Below, piece by piece: positions 15,200-24,665 of a stretch of 35,291 nucleotides of DNA. Source of the stretch: Verrucomicrobiota bacterium (GTDB lineage Bacteria; Verrucomicrobiota; Verrucomicrobiia; Limisphaerales; UBA11320); the NCBI GenBank assembly GCA_016199985.1, contig JACQFQ010000029.1, positions 137,440 through 172,730 of the forward strand, written 5' to 3'. Both the position numbers and the translations under genes were made by a program. The number at the start of each line of letters is the position of its first letter. The stretch's first letter is position 1. Below the pieces are notes generated by a model. That model saw only the letters and a program-made list of their open reading frames with translations. It did no database searches and was not told where the DNA came from.

Positions 15200-15472
15200 A
15201 TGGACATGAAGAGACGATTGAAGAAGGGCGATGAGGAGTCGAGGCCTCTGGGCGGCGCAGCGGGAGTTCCCGACGCCACACGCTCCGATGTCACGCCCTT
15301 CATCGAGGCGTGCCGCGCGACGCCTGACGTGGATAGCGAGAAAGTCCGCAGAGCACGGATGCTTCTGGAGAACGGCGGCTATCCCTCCGAAGAGGTTTTG
15401 CGGCTGGTCGCCCGCCAGCTCGCCCGCAACTGGCCCGCGGCGGCCCCGTCCGGGCCCGAGCGCGAGGCTTAG
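15200..15472 (+). CDS. Small FlgM-like (anti-sigma-28 type) protein
   Basis: A 90-residue protein. Residues about 41-80 read D-V-D-S-E-K-V-R-R-A-R-M-L-L-E-N-G-G-Y-P-S-E-E-V, then RLVARQLARNW, which matches the C-terminal half of FlgM ('VDxxKVxxIrxxIxxGxYxvdxxxiAxxl'), the sigma-28-binding helices. The N-terminal part is charged and likely disordered, also as in FlgM. ATG at 15200 or a second ATG at 15206 could start it. No flagellar genes lie in the window and it stands alone, between the lysyl-oxidase-like gene and the convergent DUF1501 gene (8 bp gap). The assignment is by pattern only. Confidence 0.55.
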   Translation: MDMKRRLKKGDEESRPLGGAAGVPDATRSDVTPFIEACRATPDVDSEKVRRARMLLENGGYPSEEVLRLVARQLARNWPAAAPSGPEREA

Positions 15473-15480
15473 CAGATCCT

Positions 15481-16905
15481 TCAGCTGAGGATTCCGGCGA
15501 CCACCTTGCCGGCGACGTCCGTGAGCCGGAAGTCTCGGCCGCTGTAGCGATAGGTGAGACGCTCGTGGTCGAGTCCCATCAGATGCAGAATCGTCGCGTG
15601 AAAGTCGTGCACATGCACTTCGTTCCGTCCGACATTGATCCCGTATTCGTCCGATTCCCCGTAAACCATCCCCGGCCGAACCCCGGCCCCCGCCAGCCAT
15701 GACGAGTAAACCCAGTGGTGGTGCTCCCGTCCTCGGGCGTCCGCGGCGCTGTTGAACGGCGTCCTTCCAAACTCGGTGGTCCATGCCACCAACGTGTCCT
15801 CCAGCAGGCCCCGGGCCTTGAGATCCTTCAGAAGCCCCGCGATCGCCTGGTCCACGTTCTTCGCGAGCGGCGTGTGGGTGAGCATGTCGCCGTGCGCGTC
15901 CCAGTTGTCCGAGGATCCGACGTCGATGAGCTCCACAAACCGCACCCCGCGCTCCACAAGGCGCCGCGCCATCAGGCATTGCCATCCGAAGCCCTGCGAG
16001 CTCCCCCGCGGGAGGCCGTAGAGCGAGAGCGTGGCGTCGGATTCACGCGAGAGATCGAACACCTCGGGCATCTCCATCTGCATGCCGAACGCCGTTTCAA
16101 AGGACTGAATGCGGGCGTCGAGAAGCGGGTCGGCTTCGCGGGCCATCCGATGCCTCGCGTTCATCCTCGCCATAAGCCCGAGCTCGAGCTTCTGCAGTTC
16201 AGGCGTCGCCACGCGCCGATGAATGTTCGCCACCGGGGTCGGCCCGGGAGTGACCAGCGTGCCTTGATGCGCTCCCGGAAGAAAATCGCTGCCCCACACC
16301 TGGCTGCCGGCGTAAGGAGTCTTGGGCGCGATCACCACAAACGACGGCAGATTGCGATTCTCCGTCCCCAACCCGTAGCTGACCCACGCCCCCAGGCTCG
16401 GCCGGGCGAACGTGAACGAGCCGGTGTGGATGCCCAGCGTCGCCTCATAGTGGTTTGTGTGGTCGGATCGCATCGAGCGAATCACGCAGAGATCGTCCAC
16501 GCACCCCGCCATATGCGGGAACAGGCTGCTCGCTTCCGTGCCGCTCCGGCCGTGGCGATCGAAGCTCCATTGCGGCTTCTTCAACACCATCTTGAAGTCG
16601 CCCTTGCGGCCCTGGAATTCGTTCACCGCCACGGTCTTTCCGGCGTCCTGAAAGAGCTTCGGACGATGATCCCAGGTGTCCACATGCGAAACCCCTCCGC
16701 TCATGTAGAGAAAAATCACGCGCTTCGCCTTCGCCGGATGATGGGTCCGTCGCGGCGCCAGCGGATCCGACGCGGCGCCGCCCGGCCCGCCTTCCGCCAG
16801 CAGCTGGGAGACGAGGCCCGGAAGCAGCGCCGAGCCTCCGGCGAGCGAGCGAAGAAACCCGCGACGGCTCGCGAGGAACGGGGAGTGTTGCGTCGTCGAA
16901 TTCAT
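15481..16905 (-). CDS. DUF1501 family protein (Tat-exported, sulfatase-like fold)
   Basis: A 474-residue protein starting at ATG 16905, one base after the stop of the PSCyt2/PSD1 gene (TGACATG). A twin-arginine signal S-R-R-G-F-L-R (Arg14-Arg15) precedes a hydrophobic stretch LAGGSALLPGLVSQLLAEGG. The mature part has KAKRVIFLYMSGGVSHVDTW, the alkaline-phosphatase-superfamily-like metal site start, then HMAGCVDDLCVIRSMRSDHT, RFVELIDVGSSDNWDAHGD, VAWTTEFGRTPFNSAADARG, REHHHWVYSSWLAGAGVRPG and HDFHATILHLMGLDHERLTY. This family is strongly expanded in Planctomycetes and Verrucomicrobia and nearly always paired with DUF1549/DUF1553 proteins, as here. The function is unproven; a role in periplasmic polysaccharide breakdown is often suggested. 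Confidence 0.93.
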   Translation of the reverse strand: MNSTTQHSPFLASRRGFLRSLAGGSALLPGLVSQLLAEGGPGGAASDPLAPRRTHHPAKAKRVIFLYMSGGVSHVDTWDHRPKLFQDAGKTVAVNEFQGRKGDFKMVLKKPQWSFDRHGRSGTEASSLFPHMAGCVDDLCVIRSMRSDHTNHYEATLGIHTGSFTFARPSLGAWVSYGLGTENRNLPSFVVIAPKTPYAGSQVWGSDFLPGAHQGTLVTPGPTPVANIHRRVATPELQKLELGLMARMNARHRMAREADPLLDARIQSFETAFGMQMEMPEVFDLSRESDATLSLYGLPRGSSQGFGWQCLMARRLVERGVRFVELIDVGSSDNWDAHGDMLTHTPLAKNVDQAIAGLLKDLKARGLLEDTLVAWTTEFGRTPFNSAADARGREHHHWVYSSWLAGAGVRPGMVYGESDEYGINVGRNEVHVHDFHATILHLMGLDHERLTYRYSGRDFRLTDVAGKVVAGILS

Positions 16906-16906
16906 G

Positions 16907-19900
16907 TCAATCGATGTGCGAAAACTCGTTGCTGCCAAACAGCGTTCGCGCGAGCGCCGCCAGGGACTGCGAGTCGGCGGTCGCGGCGCGCTCCGACTTC
17001 AGCTCGGAGCGATAGCGCGCGAGAAAATCCCGCGCCTCGTCGATCTCGATCGCGCTGGGCGCCCGGCCCAGGGCCCACTGATACGCGAGCGTCACGCGCT
17101 CCAGCTCCGTCGACCCCGCGTGCTGCAGCTTCGCCGCGAACTGCGCCGACTTCTCGTGCACAAACGGATCATTCATGAAGTACAGCGCTTGCGTGGGAAC
17201 CGTGGAAATCGATCGGGAGGGCGTCGGGCTGTTGGGATCCGCGCCGTCGAAGAGGCTGAGGAACGGATGACGCTTGATCCGCTGCGCCATGAGATAAACA
17301 CTGCGCTTGTTGTGCTCGTAGACCGCGCTAAACGGCGAGTGCTGCGTGTAACCCCAGGTCGTCGGCGCGGGAAACGCATGGCCCTGGCCCGGCGTCTCGT
17401 CCAGCGCCCCGCTGACCAGCAGGACCGAATCCCGCAGCGCCTCCGCCTCGAGCCGCCGGCGGTTGAAGCGCGAGTAGAGGGCGTTCTCCGGATCCGAGGG
17501 CGTCGCCCTGTCTCCCGGCGCTCGCGACGACGCCTGCTGATACACCGAGGAGTTCATGATGAGGCGATGCGTCTCCTTCAGCGACCACCCCGATTCCACG
17601 AGGCGGGTCGCCAGGAAATCCAGCAGCTCGGGGTGCGTCGGAGGCTTCCCGCGAATGCCGAAGTCGTTCGGCGTCGTCACCAGGCCGCGGCCAAAATGAT
17701 ACTGCCAGACACGGTTGGCCATCACGCGAGCGGTGAGCGGATTCCCGGAACGAGTGATCCATTCCGCCAGCTCGAGCCGGCCGCTTCCGGTCGCTTTCGA
17801 CGGCAGCACGTCGCCTCCCAGAATCCTGGGGAACCCGCGAGGCGCCTCCGCGCCGAGCTGCTCCGGGTCGCCGCGGAGCTGAATGCGCGCGTTATGCGGC
17901 GTTCCCTCCACAACCCCGTAGGCCATCTCCGAGGGCCCCGCCGCCAGCGCCGTGTTCAGTTCCTGCTTCGCGGCCTCCAAATCCTGGGTGAGCGTCGCCA
18001 CCTGGCCTCGCAGTCTTGCCATGGCGCCGCTCCGATCGCGGCGATCCGCGGCGATCGCCTCGACCGCGGAATCGACCGCGGGCAGCGGCGTCTCGCTCAC
18101 CAGAATGTTGTCGGCGTCGATGGTCGGCTTTGCGCCGCCGATATGCCCGTAACTGTCGATGAAAAGATAGTCGACCCAGCCATCCCATCCCGCGGGCGTC
18201 GAGCCCTCGAACGGCGCGCGGTCTTTCGAGTCGCCGACCCAGCCGGTGAATCGCTTCCCCTTCAGGTCGAGCGTGAACTCCACATGATGCCACACGCCCG
18301 TCTTCACGGCGACCACCTCCGCCACGGCGTCCTGGTTCTGCAGAAAGAACGCGCGATCGTTGATGAAAAGCATCACCGCCGGACCGGGACCCGCGCCGTG
18401 GCCCAGATAGAAGCGCCAGGTCGCCGGCGATGCGGCGGTCGCGGTGACGCGAAAATCAAAACTTGCGTGCAGCCGGTCCGTCTGCGCCGCTTTCCAGGTG
18501 TTTGTGAGTGTTTGTCCAAATCCGTTGTACGCCGCGCCGGAGGGCAGGCGGATCCCGAGGCGTCCGGCGGGGTAGATGTGGTGATACGGGCTCTGGGCCT
18601 CGCTGGAGATCTTCACGACGCTGTTCGGCCCGGGACCCCATGGCTTGACGGGCGCCTTGTCCGCTTCCTGGAATTCGAAATCGCCGTCCATGCCCGCGAG
18701 CTTGCGGATGTCGTCGGAGAGGGAGGCGATCGTGGGCTCGGACGCAGGCTGGCCTTGTTGCGGCGACGAGGGCGGGGCGATCTCGGACTCGCGAACGCCG
18801 AAGTTGTCGAGATCGAGGCCGGGCATGGAGCGCGAGCCGCCGGTCTCGGATTCGAATCCCACAAGATGAAGCGAGCCGTTCCAATCCTCCAGCAATCGAT
18901 GCGACGCGATGGGATACACCCGGTCCTTCTGAGCGAGTTCACCCGACAGCGTGCGATCGCTCAGGTTCACGCGGAGGCGGAGATTGTTCCACTCGTTCGG
19001 CCGCAAGGAGCAAAGGCTTGTGGCGGTCCCGTCGCCCGAGCGCAGCGCCAGCTGGTTGGATCGAACGAGGAATTCGAACGCCGCCGACGACACAATTCGG
19101 GGTCGTCCGGAGGCTTGAGTGTTGGAGCGCTCCGCGTTTGTCGGGGCCGCGTCGTTGGGGATTTGCCGGGATCCCATCCAGAAACGATGGCCGCCCTCGG
19201 CTTCGGCGCCGGAGGTCGGTCGGAAATCGAGATTGATGAAGATCGTCCCGCCCTCGCGATGGCTTCGCGCGGGATAGAGCGCCTGACCGAAGGAGTAGGC
19301 GTTGGTGCCCGAGGGAAGGCTCGCGCCCACGCGTCCGAGCGCGTAGAGGTTCGCGAATGGGCTCTGCGCCTCGCGTGTGACCGCGATCTGGCCTTCGTAG
19401 ATCCAGGGAGGGACCAGCACGCCCTTGCTGCCGCCGGCCGCGGGCGCCTGCATTTCAAAATCCCCGTCGCAGTCCGCCAGGGATCGCAGCACCGCGCCGG
19501 GCGCTCCCTGCTGGTTGCGCTCCAGCTTCCGGATGAGAAACGCGATCCGCTCGTCGAACGACTGCCAGCTTTTCTGGGCCTCCGGGGCGGAGCGAAGGGG
19601 CAGCATCGCGCGATATTTTTGCTTCTGCTCCGACCCGGGGAAGGCGTAGCGGGTGCTGTCGAAGATGCCGTAGAGCGCGTAGTAGTCGGCCGCCGACACG
19701 GGATCGTATTTATGATCGTGGCAGCGGGCGCATCCGAGGCTGAGCCCAAGGAAGGCTTGTCCCACATTGTCGATGGTGTCCTGGATGGTGAGATGATGGT
19801 AGTTCTCCGAGTCGAAGCCGAAGCGGCGGGAGATGGCGAGGTAGCCGGTGGCGGTGAGGCATTCCGCGGAACGCGCCGGAGGCGCGTCACGGCTGAGGAT

Positions 19901-20566
19901 GTCGCCGGCGATTTGCTCGCGGATGAACTGGTCGTAGGGCTTGTCGGCGTTGAACGAGTCGATGACGTAGTTGCGATAGCGCCAGGCCAGGGGAACGGGA
20001 TAGTCGGCGGTCTCCCCCGCGGTGTCGGCGTAGCGGACGACATCCAGCCAGTGTCGCGCCCAATGTTCCCCGTAGCGGGGAGAGGCGAGAAGCCGGTCCA
20101 CCAACCGGGCGAAGGCGTCCGCGGATTTGTCGGCGAGGAAAACTTCCACATCCTCCGGGGAGGGCGGCAGCCCGGTGAGGTCGAAAGACGCCCGCCGGAT
20201 CAGGGCGCGCGGCTCGGCCTGCGGGGCGGGCGAAGCCCCGACGGCCCGCAGCCGCGCGAGGACGAAGGAGTCGATCTCCGTGCGGCCCCAGCCGGCCCCG
20301 CTGTTTTCAGGAGGCGTTGGGCGTTGGATCGGCTGGAAGGCCCAGTGCGCGCTGGAGGAGCGCCCGCTTTCACCGGCGACTCGGATCGCCGCGAGAAGCG
20401 CAAACAGCAGAAGAATCCCGGAGAGCTGTCGCGACGAAAGCGCGCGAGGGAGGTTGACGGCGCGGGTTGGCTCGAGCGAGGCGCGCTCGAGATGCGCTGG
20501 ACGGCGGCGGAGTGACAGGGCGTGGATCACGATGGAGCGCGCTAGTTGTAGCGTTCGCGGCGCCAT
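16907..20566 (-). CDS. Planctomycete-type cytochrome protein PSCyt2/PSD1 (DUF1549-DUF1553) with two LamG-like inserts
   Basis: About 1219 residues from ATG 20566; the frame is open further upstream but that part runs into the divergent gene. The signal/anchor is GILLLFALLAAIRVAGESG. DUF1549 (about 90-320) shows TEIDSFVLARLRAVGASPAP, RRASFDLTGLPPSPEDVEVF, RYGEHWARHWLDVVRYADT and GCARCHDHKYDP with Cys279-x-x-Cys282-His283. A C-terminal DUF1553 domain shows RLELAEWITRSGNPLTARVM, ANRVWQYHFGRGLVTTPNDF, LDFLATRLVESGWSLKETHR and DGADPNSPTPSRSISTVPTQ. Between them two similar beta modules occur, both opening DGDFE and containing QSP(F/Y)...(L/G)xSGxxxxxFGQxL, apparently a tandem duplication of a LamG/concanavalin-like domain. 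There is no N-terminal PSCyt1 domain. Partner of the downstream DUF1501 gene. Confidence 0.92.
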   Translation of the reverse strand: MAPRTLQLARSIVIHALSLRRRPAHLERASLEPTRAVNLPRALSSRQLSGILLLFALLAAIRVAGESGRSSSAHWAFQPIQRPTPPENSGAGWGRTEIDSFVLARLRAVGASPAPQAEPRALIRRASFDLTGLPPSPEDVEVFLADKSADAFARLVDRLLASPRYGEHWARHWLDVVRYADTAGETADYPVPLAWRYRNYVIDSFNADKPYDQFIREQIAGDILSRDAPPARSAECLTATGYLAISRRFGFDSENYHHLTIQDTIDNVGQAFLGLSLGCARCHDHKYDPVSAADYYALYGIFDSTRYAFPGSEQKQKYRAMLPLRSAPEAQKSWQSFDERIAFLIRKLERNQQGAPGAVLRSLADCDGDFEMQAPAAGGSKGVLVPPWIYEGQIAVTREAQSPFANLYALGRVGASLPSGTNAYSFGQALYPARSHREGGTIFINLDFRPTSGAEAEGGHRFWMGSRQIPNDAAPTNAERSNTQASGRPRIVSSAAFEFLVRSNQLALRSGDGTATSLCSLRPNEWNNLRLRVNLSDRTLSGELAQKDRVYPIASHRLLEDWNGSLHLVGFESETGGSRSMPGLDLDNFGVRESEIAPPSSPQQGQPASEPTIASLSDDIRKLAGMDGDFEFQEADKAPVKPWGPGPNSVVKISSEAQSPYHHIYPAGRLGIRLPSGAAYNGFGQTLTNTWKAAQTDRLHASFDFRVTATAASPATWRFYLGHGAGPGPAVMLFINDRAFFLQNQDAVAEVVAVKTGVWHHVEFTLDLKGKRFTGWVGDSKDRAPFEGSTPAGWDGWVDYLFIDSYGHIGGAKPTIDADNILVSETPLPAVDSAVEAIAADRRDRSGAMARLRGQVATLTQDLEAAKQELNTALAAGPSEMAYGVVEGTPHNARIQLRGDPEQLGAEAPRGFPRILGGDVLPSKATGSGRLELAEWITRSGNPLTARVMANRVWQYHFGRGLVTTPNDFGIRGKPPTHPELLDFLATRLVESGWSLKETHRLIMNSSVYQQASSRAPGDRATPSDPENALYSRFNRRRLEAEALRDSVLLVSGALDETPGQGHAFPAPTTWGYTQHSPFSAVYEHNKRSVYLMAQRIKRHPFLSLFDGADPNSPTPSRSISTVPTQALYFMNDPFVHEKSAQFAAKLQHAGSTELERVTLAYQWALGRAPSAIEIDEARDFLARYRSELKSERAATADSQSLAALARTLFGSNEFSHID

Positions 20567-20644
20567 CGCGCAAGCGTGGCGGCGCGCGCGAGCCTTGTGT
20601 TTCGCTGTTGAAAGGCAACGGGACTCGGCGGAGAGTCCGCGCGA
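20567..20644. promoter_or_regulatory. Short divergent promoter region
   Basis: Only 78 bp separate the ATG of the PSCyt2/PSD1 gene and the TTG proposed for the CRTAC1-like gene, so both promoters must lie here or inside the 5' ends. No boxes are clear. The crowding makes one or both start choices uncertain. Confidence 0.35.
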
Positions 20645-22480
20645 TTGAGCCAGTCGCCCCCAACCTCCCCGCCAAGCGCCGCTCCGCAGCTCGCGCCGGC
20701 ATTTTGGCGAGCCCTCGCGTTGTTGTCCGTGGTCATGATTCTCGTCCTCGGTTTGTTCCTCTGGGAAAGCCAAAAGGCGGACCAGACGTACGCCGCCCCC
20801 ACCCCCCTCACTCCCACCACCGCTCCTCCTTCAGCCGCGGGATCGGTGCCCGACATGCCGTTCGCCGACATCACCGAGGCCTCCGGCGTTCGCTTCACCC
20901 ACTACAACGGAGCCGAGGGCGAAAAGCTGCTGCCTGAGACGATGGGCGCCGGGGTGGCCATCTTCGACTACGACGCCGACGGACGCCAGGACCTGCTGTT
21001 CGCGAACGGCGCTGACTGGCCTTGGGCCGCCCAGCGCGCCGCGCCGCCTCCGACGCCGCGGCTCTTTCACAATGTCGGGAATGGACGCTTTGAGGATGTC
21101 ACCGCCGCTTCCGGCTTCGCCCCGGGTCTCCAAGGCGGAGGGATCGCCGTCGGCGATTTCGACAACGACGGCAAGGTGGACGTGTTCTTGACGGGCGTCG
21201 GGGGATATCGGCTGTATCACAACGAGGGCCAGGGCCGGTTCCAGGATGTCACCGCCGCGTCGGGCTTGTCGTGCAAGCCCGACGATTGGAGCACGAGCGC
21301 CGCGTGGATCGACTACGACAACGACGGCGACCTCGACCTGTTCATTTGCCACTACGTCCGATGGTCCCGCGGCATCGACAAGCAGGTGAACTATCGGCTC
21401 GTCGGCGTGGGACGCGCCTACGGCCCGCCCAACAACTTTCCGGGCAACACGCCGCGGCTGTTCCGAAACGACGGCGGCCATTTCGTCGATGTCACCGAGA
21501 CCAGCGGTCTGCTGCTGCGCAACCCCTCGACGGGCCTGCCCATCGGAAAATCCCTCGGCGTTGCGCCTGTGGATGTCGACCGCGACGGCTGGATCGATTT
21601 CGTGGTTGCCAATGACACCGTTCAAAACTTCGTCTTCCACAACGAGCGCAACGGCCGGTTCAAGGAGGTGGGAGCGCTCTCCGGCATCGCCTTCGACAGC
21701 TACGGCGCCACGCGCGGCGCGATGGGCATCGACGCCGCCCGCATGCAGGAGGAAGACCAGCTGGCGATCGCCATCGGGAACTTCGCCAACGAGATGACCG
21801 CCCTGTATGTCTCCCAGCAGAATCCCATGCTCTTCAGCGACGAGGCCATCTCCCAAGGCCTTGGTCCCGCAAGCCGGCGGTTCCTCACCTTCGGCGTGTT
21901 CTTCTTCGACGCCGACCTCGACGGCTGGTTGGATTTTCTCACCTGCAACGGCCACATCGAGGAGGCCATTCCACTCGTGCAGAAGAGCCAGACGTATCGG
22001 CAGCCCGCCCAGCTCTATTGGAACGCGCGAGGCAAAGGAGCTGGCGCCGCGTTTGTGACGGCGGGGCTCGAGAAGGTGGGGCCGGCCTTGCTGACGCCGA
22101 TCGTCGGACGCGGCGCGGCGTTCGGCGACCTGGATGGCGACGGCGACCTGGATGTGGTCCTGACCCAGACGCAGGGTCCGCCGCTCATCCTCCGGAACGA
22201 TCAACGGCTCGGGAACCATTGGATTCGGTTGAAACTGGAGGGCAAACGATCCAACCGCGACGCCATCGGCGCGGCGATCACCGTGAGGCTGGCCGCGCGG
22301 ACGATCTGGCGGCAAGTGATGCCGACGCGCGGATATCTATCGCAATCCGAGCTGCCCGTGACCATCGGCCTGGGCCGCGAGGGCGCGGTGCGGGAGGTGG
22401 AGATCCGCTGGCCCGGCGGCGCCAAGCAGATCCTGACGAACCCGAAGATCGAAACGGAGCTCCGCGTGGTCGAGCCTTAG
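20645..22480 (+). CDS. CRTAC1-like secreted protein: FG-GAP/VCBS repeats and ASPIC/UnbV domain
   Basis: About 611 residues from a TTG codon at 20645; the first ATG (at about 20736) lies inside the membrane helix, so TTG (or another near-by non-ATG start) is preferred. A signal anchor (RALALLSVVMILVLGLFLWE, about 20-40) leads to the ectodomain. Six Ca-binding-like FG-GAP/VCBS motifs are visible: DYDADGRQDLLF, DFDNDGKVDVFL, DYDNDGDLDLFI, DVDRDGWIDFVV, DADLDGWLDFLT and DLDGDGDLDVVL. The C-terminal ASPIC/UnbV domain includes GNHWIRLKLEGKRSNRDAIG, GYLSQSELPVTIGLG and VEIRWPGGAKQ. The beta-propeller protein probably acts at the cell surface or periplasm. It is divergent from the PSCyt2/DUF1501 pair, a frequent neighbourhood in this phylum. 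Confidence 0.9.
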   Translation: MSQSPPTSPPSAAPQLAPAFWRALALLSVVMILVLGLFLWESQKADQTYAAPTPLTPTTAPPSAAGSVPDMPFADITEASGVRFTHYNGAEGEKLLPETMGAGVAIFDYDADGRQDLLFANGADWPWAAQRAAPPPTPRLFHNVGNGRFEDVTAASGFAPGLQGGGIAVGDFDNDGKVDVFLTGVGGYRLYHNEGQGRFQDVTAASGLSCKPDDWSTSAAWIDYDNDGDLDLFICHYVRWSRGIDKQVNYRLVGVGRAYGPPNNFPGNTPRLFRNDGGHFVDVTETSGLLLRNPSTGLPIGKSLGVAPVDVDRDGWIDFVVANDTVQNFVFHNERNGRFKEVGALSGIAFDSYGATRGAMGIDAARMQEEDQLAIAIGNFANEMTALYVSQQNPMLFSDEAISQGLGPASRRFLTFGVFFFDADLDGWLDFLTCNGHIEEAIPLVQKSQTYRQPAQLYWNARGKGAGAAFVTAGLEKVGPALLTPIVGRGAAFGDLDGDGDLDVVLTQTQGPPLILRNDQRLGNHWIRLKLEGKRSNRDAIGAAITVRLAARTIWRQVMPTRGYLSQSELPVTIGLGREGAVREVEIRWPGGAKQILTNPKIETELRVVEP

Positions 22481-22508
22481 CCGCCCAGCGGCCGGACTTC
22501 GCCCAACC

Positions 22509-24665
22509 CTATCTCGCCATTTTCATAAGTGTCTCGAGCACGGGCTCCGACTCCGGCGCCCGCTGCTTCAGCACCGCGAAGACCGACGGCTTCCACGGAT
22601 CGAGCCGGAAACGGATTTGGTCGGATCGTCCCAGGTGTTTCCCGCTCTCAAGGTCGTAGATCTCGCCGGGCTCGGACAACCTCGCCGTGGTCTCGATGGG
22701 CGTTTCGAGCGCGGTGTTGCCGCCTTGCGCTTTCAGCGATTCGCTCATCTGGTAATCGACGCCGCGTTCGAACGCGAGCAGCCGGGCCGCGCCCAGCCGG
22801 TAACGATGGATGCGCACTCGATCCTCCACTGGAGTTTGCGCCGATCGCTCGATCGCCCGCGTCTGATCTTCCAGCCATGCCATGAACGTCTTCCATTCCG
22901 CGGCCGCGTCGGCGGTCATCCTTTGAGTGACGATCCCGGTGTGCGCCGACGTGACGCCGGCGGGAGTTGAAGTCGGTTTTGCGGTCGCGGTCCGGCACAG
23001 GGTTTCGGAGGCGATTGCCGGGAACACCGCCGCAATCGCCGGCCTGCCGCGCAGCTTTCCATGCGCGTCGAACATACCGGGAGATCCGTCGGCCAGAATC
23101 GCGCGCTTCCCCGAGGCTTCCTCCCCAGCCGCCGCGAAACGCGTCAGCTCCGCCGCTTCGCGATCGCTGAGGGCATAGCTGCGGGGCAGCACCACGACCC
23201 CGCGTTCCCTCTCGCGCAGGCGTCCGTTTTCGATCTCCGCCGCGCTGACGAACCGCGGCGAGTAGCCCAGATCCTGGAGGCCTTTCAACCACTGGTTGCG
23301 AGCCTGGGCCATGCGGTTGTGAGCGGACTCGAAGCTTGAGAAGCGGCGCAGCCACGTGGAGCCGTCGGGAATGGATTCCAGGAGCCAGTCGACCTGGACG
23401 CTGGCCTGCGAATAGTGCAGCAGGATGGGATCGGTCTCGCGCGAGGCTCGCCGGAGGACTTGCGCCAGCGGACCGCGCAGCGAGCGCAGAACCGGAGCGA
23501 GCTGCCGGGCGCGATCTGTGAGCTCCCATCCCGGGCCGTTCCAACGAACGCAATCCTCGCTCCACCACACGAGGCTTCCGCAATCCCCAAGAAGCAGCAG
23601 ATGCCAGAGACGACGCTGGGCCTCGAGCGCCCGCGATTCGCCGATCGTGGTGAGAAACGCCCCCCGCGGCATGAAGTCGCCGAAGATCTCGCGCGCGTTC
23701 CCGATGTCGTAGGGCTCCACCCAATCCAGCGCCTGCGACAGCCTCCATAGGTCATAGCCGCCGAACGCGTGCGGCATCTGCGTTCCTTCAATTCCCACGG
23801 GAGTTGAGGGGTCAATCGCATGCGACGCCTGGCGGAGTTGGTCGAGCGTGCGGGCCAGGGCAATGTCCATGTAGGTTCGAAAATCCGCCCAGGGCGAAAA
23901 GTTCCAGCGCCCGGGCGAAGCGCCCGCCGTCGACGCGTCGAACCGTGTCTGCTGAACCTCGTGCCGGTCGGGCTTCTGTCCGGGTTGGGATCTCCCGGAG
24001 GCCATTCGCGCCTTGATCTCGTCGGTGGTGAATGGAACCACCGACTCCCAGGACGCGAACGTCGCGTCCCACTCCTGGTTGAGCGCTTCGAGCGTTCCAT
24101 AGGATTCGCGGAGCCATCGCCGGAACGACTCGAGCGCCTTGGGGTGGAAGTCGTAGTCGAAAGGATTGGCCGAAATCGTGGTGCTGAGCTCGTCGCGGAT
24201 GTCGTAGAGCAAGGGACCACGCGCGCGCTGAGCCTGAACAACCGTGCGCATTTGTTTCAACGCCGCCGCCTGCCATGCCGGATCATCCAGGGACGGCCCG
24301 CGGATGAGCGCGGAGGTCGGACGGCCGTTCTTGGCCCAGTCCGTGACAAAGCGATCCCAGTCGCGCACTTCGGAGCCCCACTTGAGGCAGAGCCCGCGGT
24401 TCACGATGTTCTCGACGTAGAACCGCAGGCCGGCGGCGGTCCAAGGGCTGGGATCCGCGTCCTGTTGCGCCGACACCGCGGTCACGCCCATCTCCTTCAT
24501 GCGCTCGGCGAACTGCGCATCCGAACCCGGATGCTTCCCGGCCGAGTCTCCGAGCCAGAGAATAACCTGGTAGTCCGTCCAGGGCGCCGGAAGCGGCTCG
24601 GCCACCACAACCTCGGGGTGGAACGAGGCCAGGCAGAGGATCACGAGGAGGGGGAAAGCGCGCAT
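22509..24665 (-). CDS. Secreted GH42-like (beta-galactosidase-like) glycoside hydrolase family protein
   Basis: A 718-residue protein from ATG 24665 with a signal peptide (MRAFPLLVILCLASFHPEVV, then VAEP); the frame is open 33 codons upstream but without purpose. A TIM-barrel-like half shows YQVILWLGDSAGKHPG, RFYVENIVNRGLCLKWGSEV, LLYDIRDELSTT (possible acid/base Glu in D-E), and ALESFRRWLRESYGTLEALN then QEWDATFASW, a typical GH42/GH-A segment. Later GIEGTQMPHAFGGYDLWRLS and LVWWSEDCVRWNG appear. From about residue 400 a flavodoxin-like trimerisation domain is suggested by GVVVLPRSYALSDREAAELT. Convergent with the CRTAC1-like gene (28 bp gap). Substrate unknown; GH-A membership is an inference from these motifs. 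Confidence 0.72.
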   Translation of the reverse strand: MRAFPLLVILCLASFHPEVVVAEPLPAPWTDYQVILWLGDSAGKHPGSDAQFAERMKEMGVTAVSAQQDADPSPWTAAGLRFYVENIVNRGLCLKWGSEVRDWDRFVTDWAKNGRPTSALIRGPSLDDPAWQAAALKQMRTVVQAQRARGPLLYDIRDELSTTISANPFDYDFHPKALESFRRWLRESYGTLEALNQEWDATFASWESVVPFTTDEIKARMASGRSQPGQKPDRHEVQQTRFDASTAGASPGRWNFSPWADFRTYMDIALARTLDQLRQASHAIDPSTPVGIEGTQMPHAFGGYDLWRLSQALDWVEPYDIGNAREIFGDFMPRGAFLTTIGESRALEAQRRLWHLLLLGDCGSLVWWSEDCVRWNGPGWELTDRARQLAPVLRSLRGPLAQVLRRASRETDPILLHYSQASVQVDWLLESIPDGSTWLRRFSSFESAHNRMAQARNQWLKGLQDLGYSPRFVSAAEIENGRLRERERGVVVLPRSYALSDREAAELTRFAAAGEEASGKRAILADGSPGMFDAHGKLRGRPAIAAVFPAIASETLCRTATAKPTSTPAGVTSAHTGIVTQRMTADAAAEWKTFMAWLEDQTRAIERSAQTPVEDRVRIHRYRLGAARLLAFERGVDYQMSESLKAQGGNTALETPIETTARLSEPGEIYDLESGKHLGRSDQIRFRLDPWKPSVFAVLKQRAPESEPVLETLMKMAR

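Noticed and set aside
16904..20515. 1203-codon plus-strand frame opposite the PSCyt2/PSD1 gene
   Set aside because: It is the mirror of a gene with clear DUF1549/DUF1553 motifs; the peptide is Arg/His-rich with no domain.
20831..22315. 494-codon minus-strand frame opposite the CRTAC1-like gene
   Set aside because: The plus strand has six FG-GAP repeats and the UnbV domain; the antisense is a shadow of their repeated Asp-rich codons.
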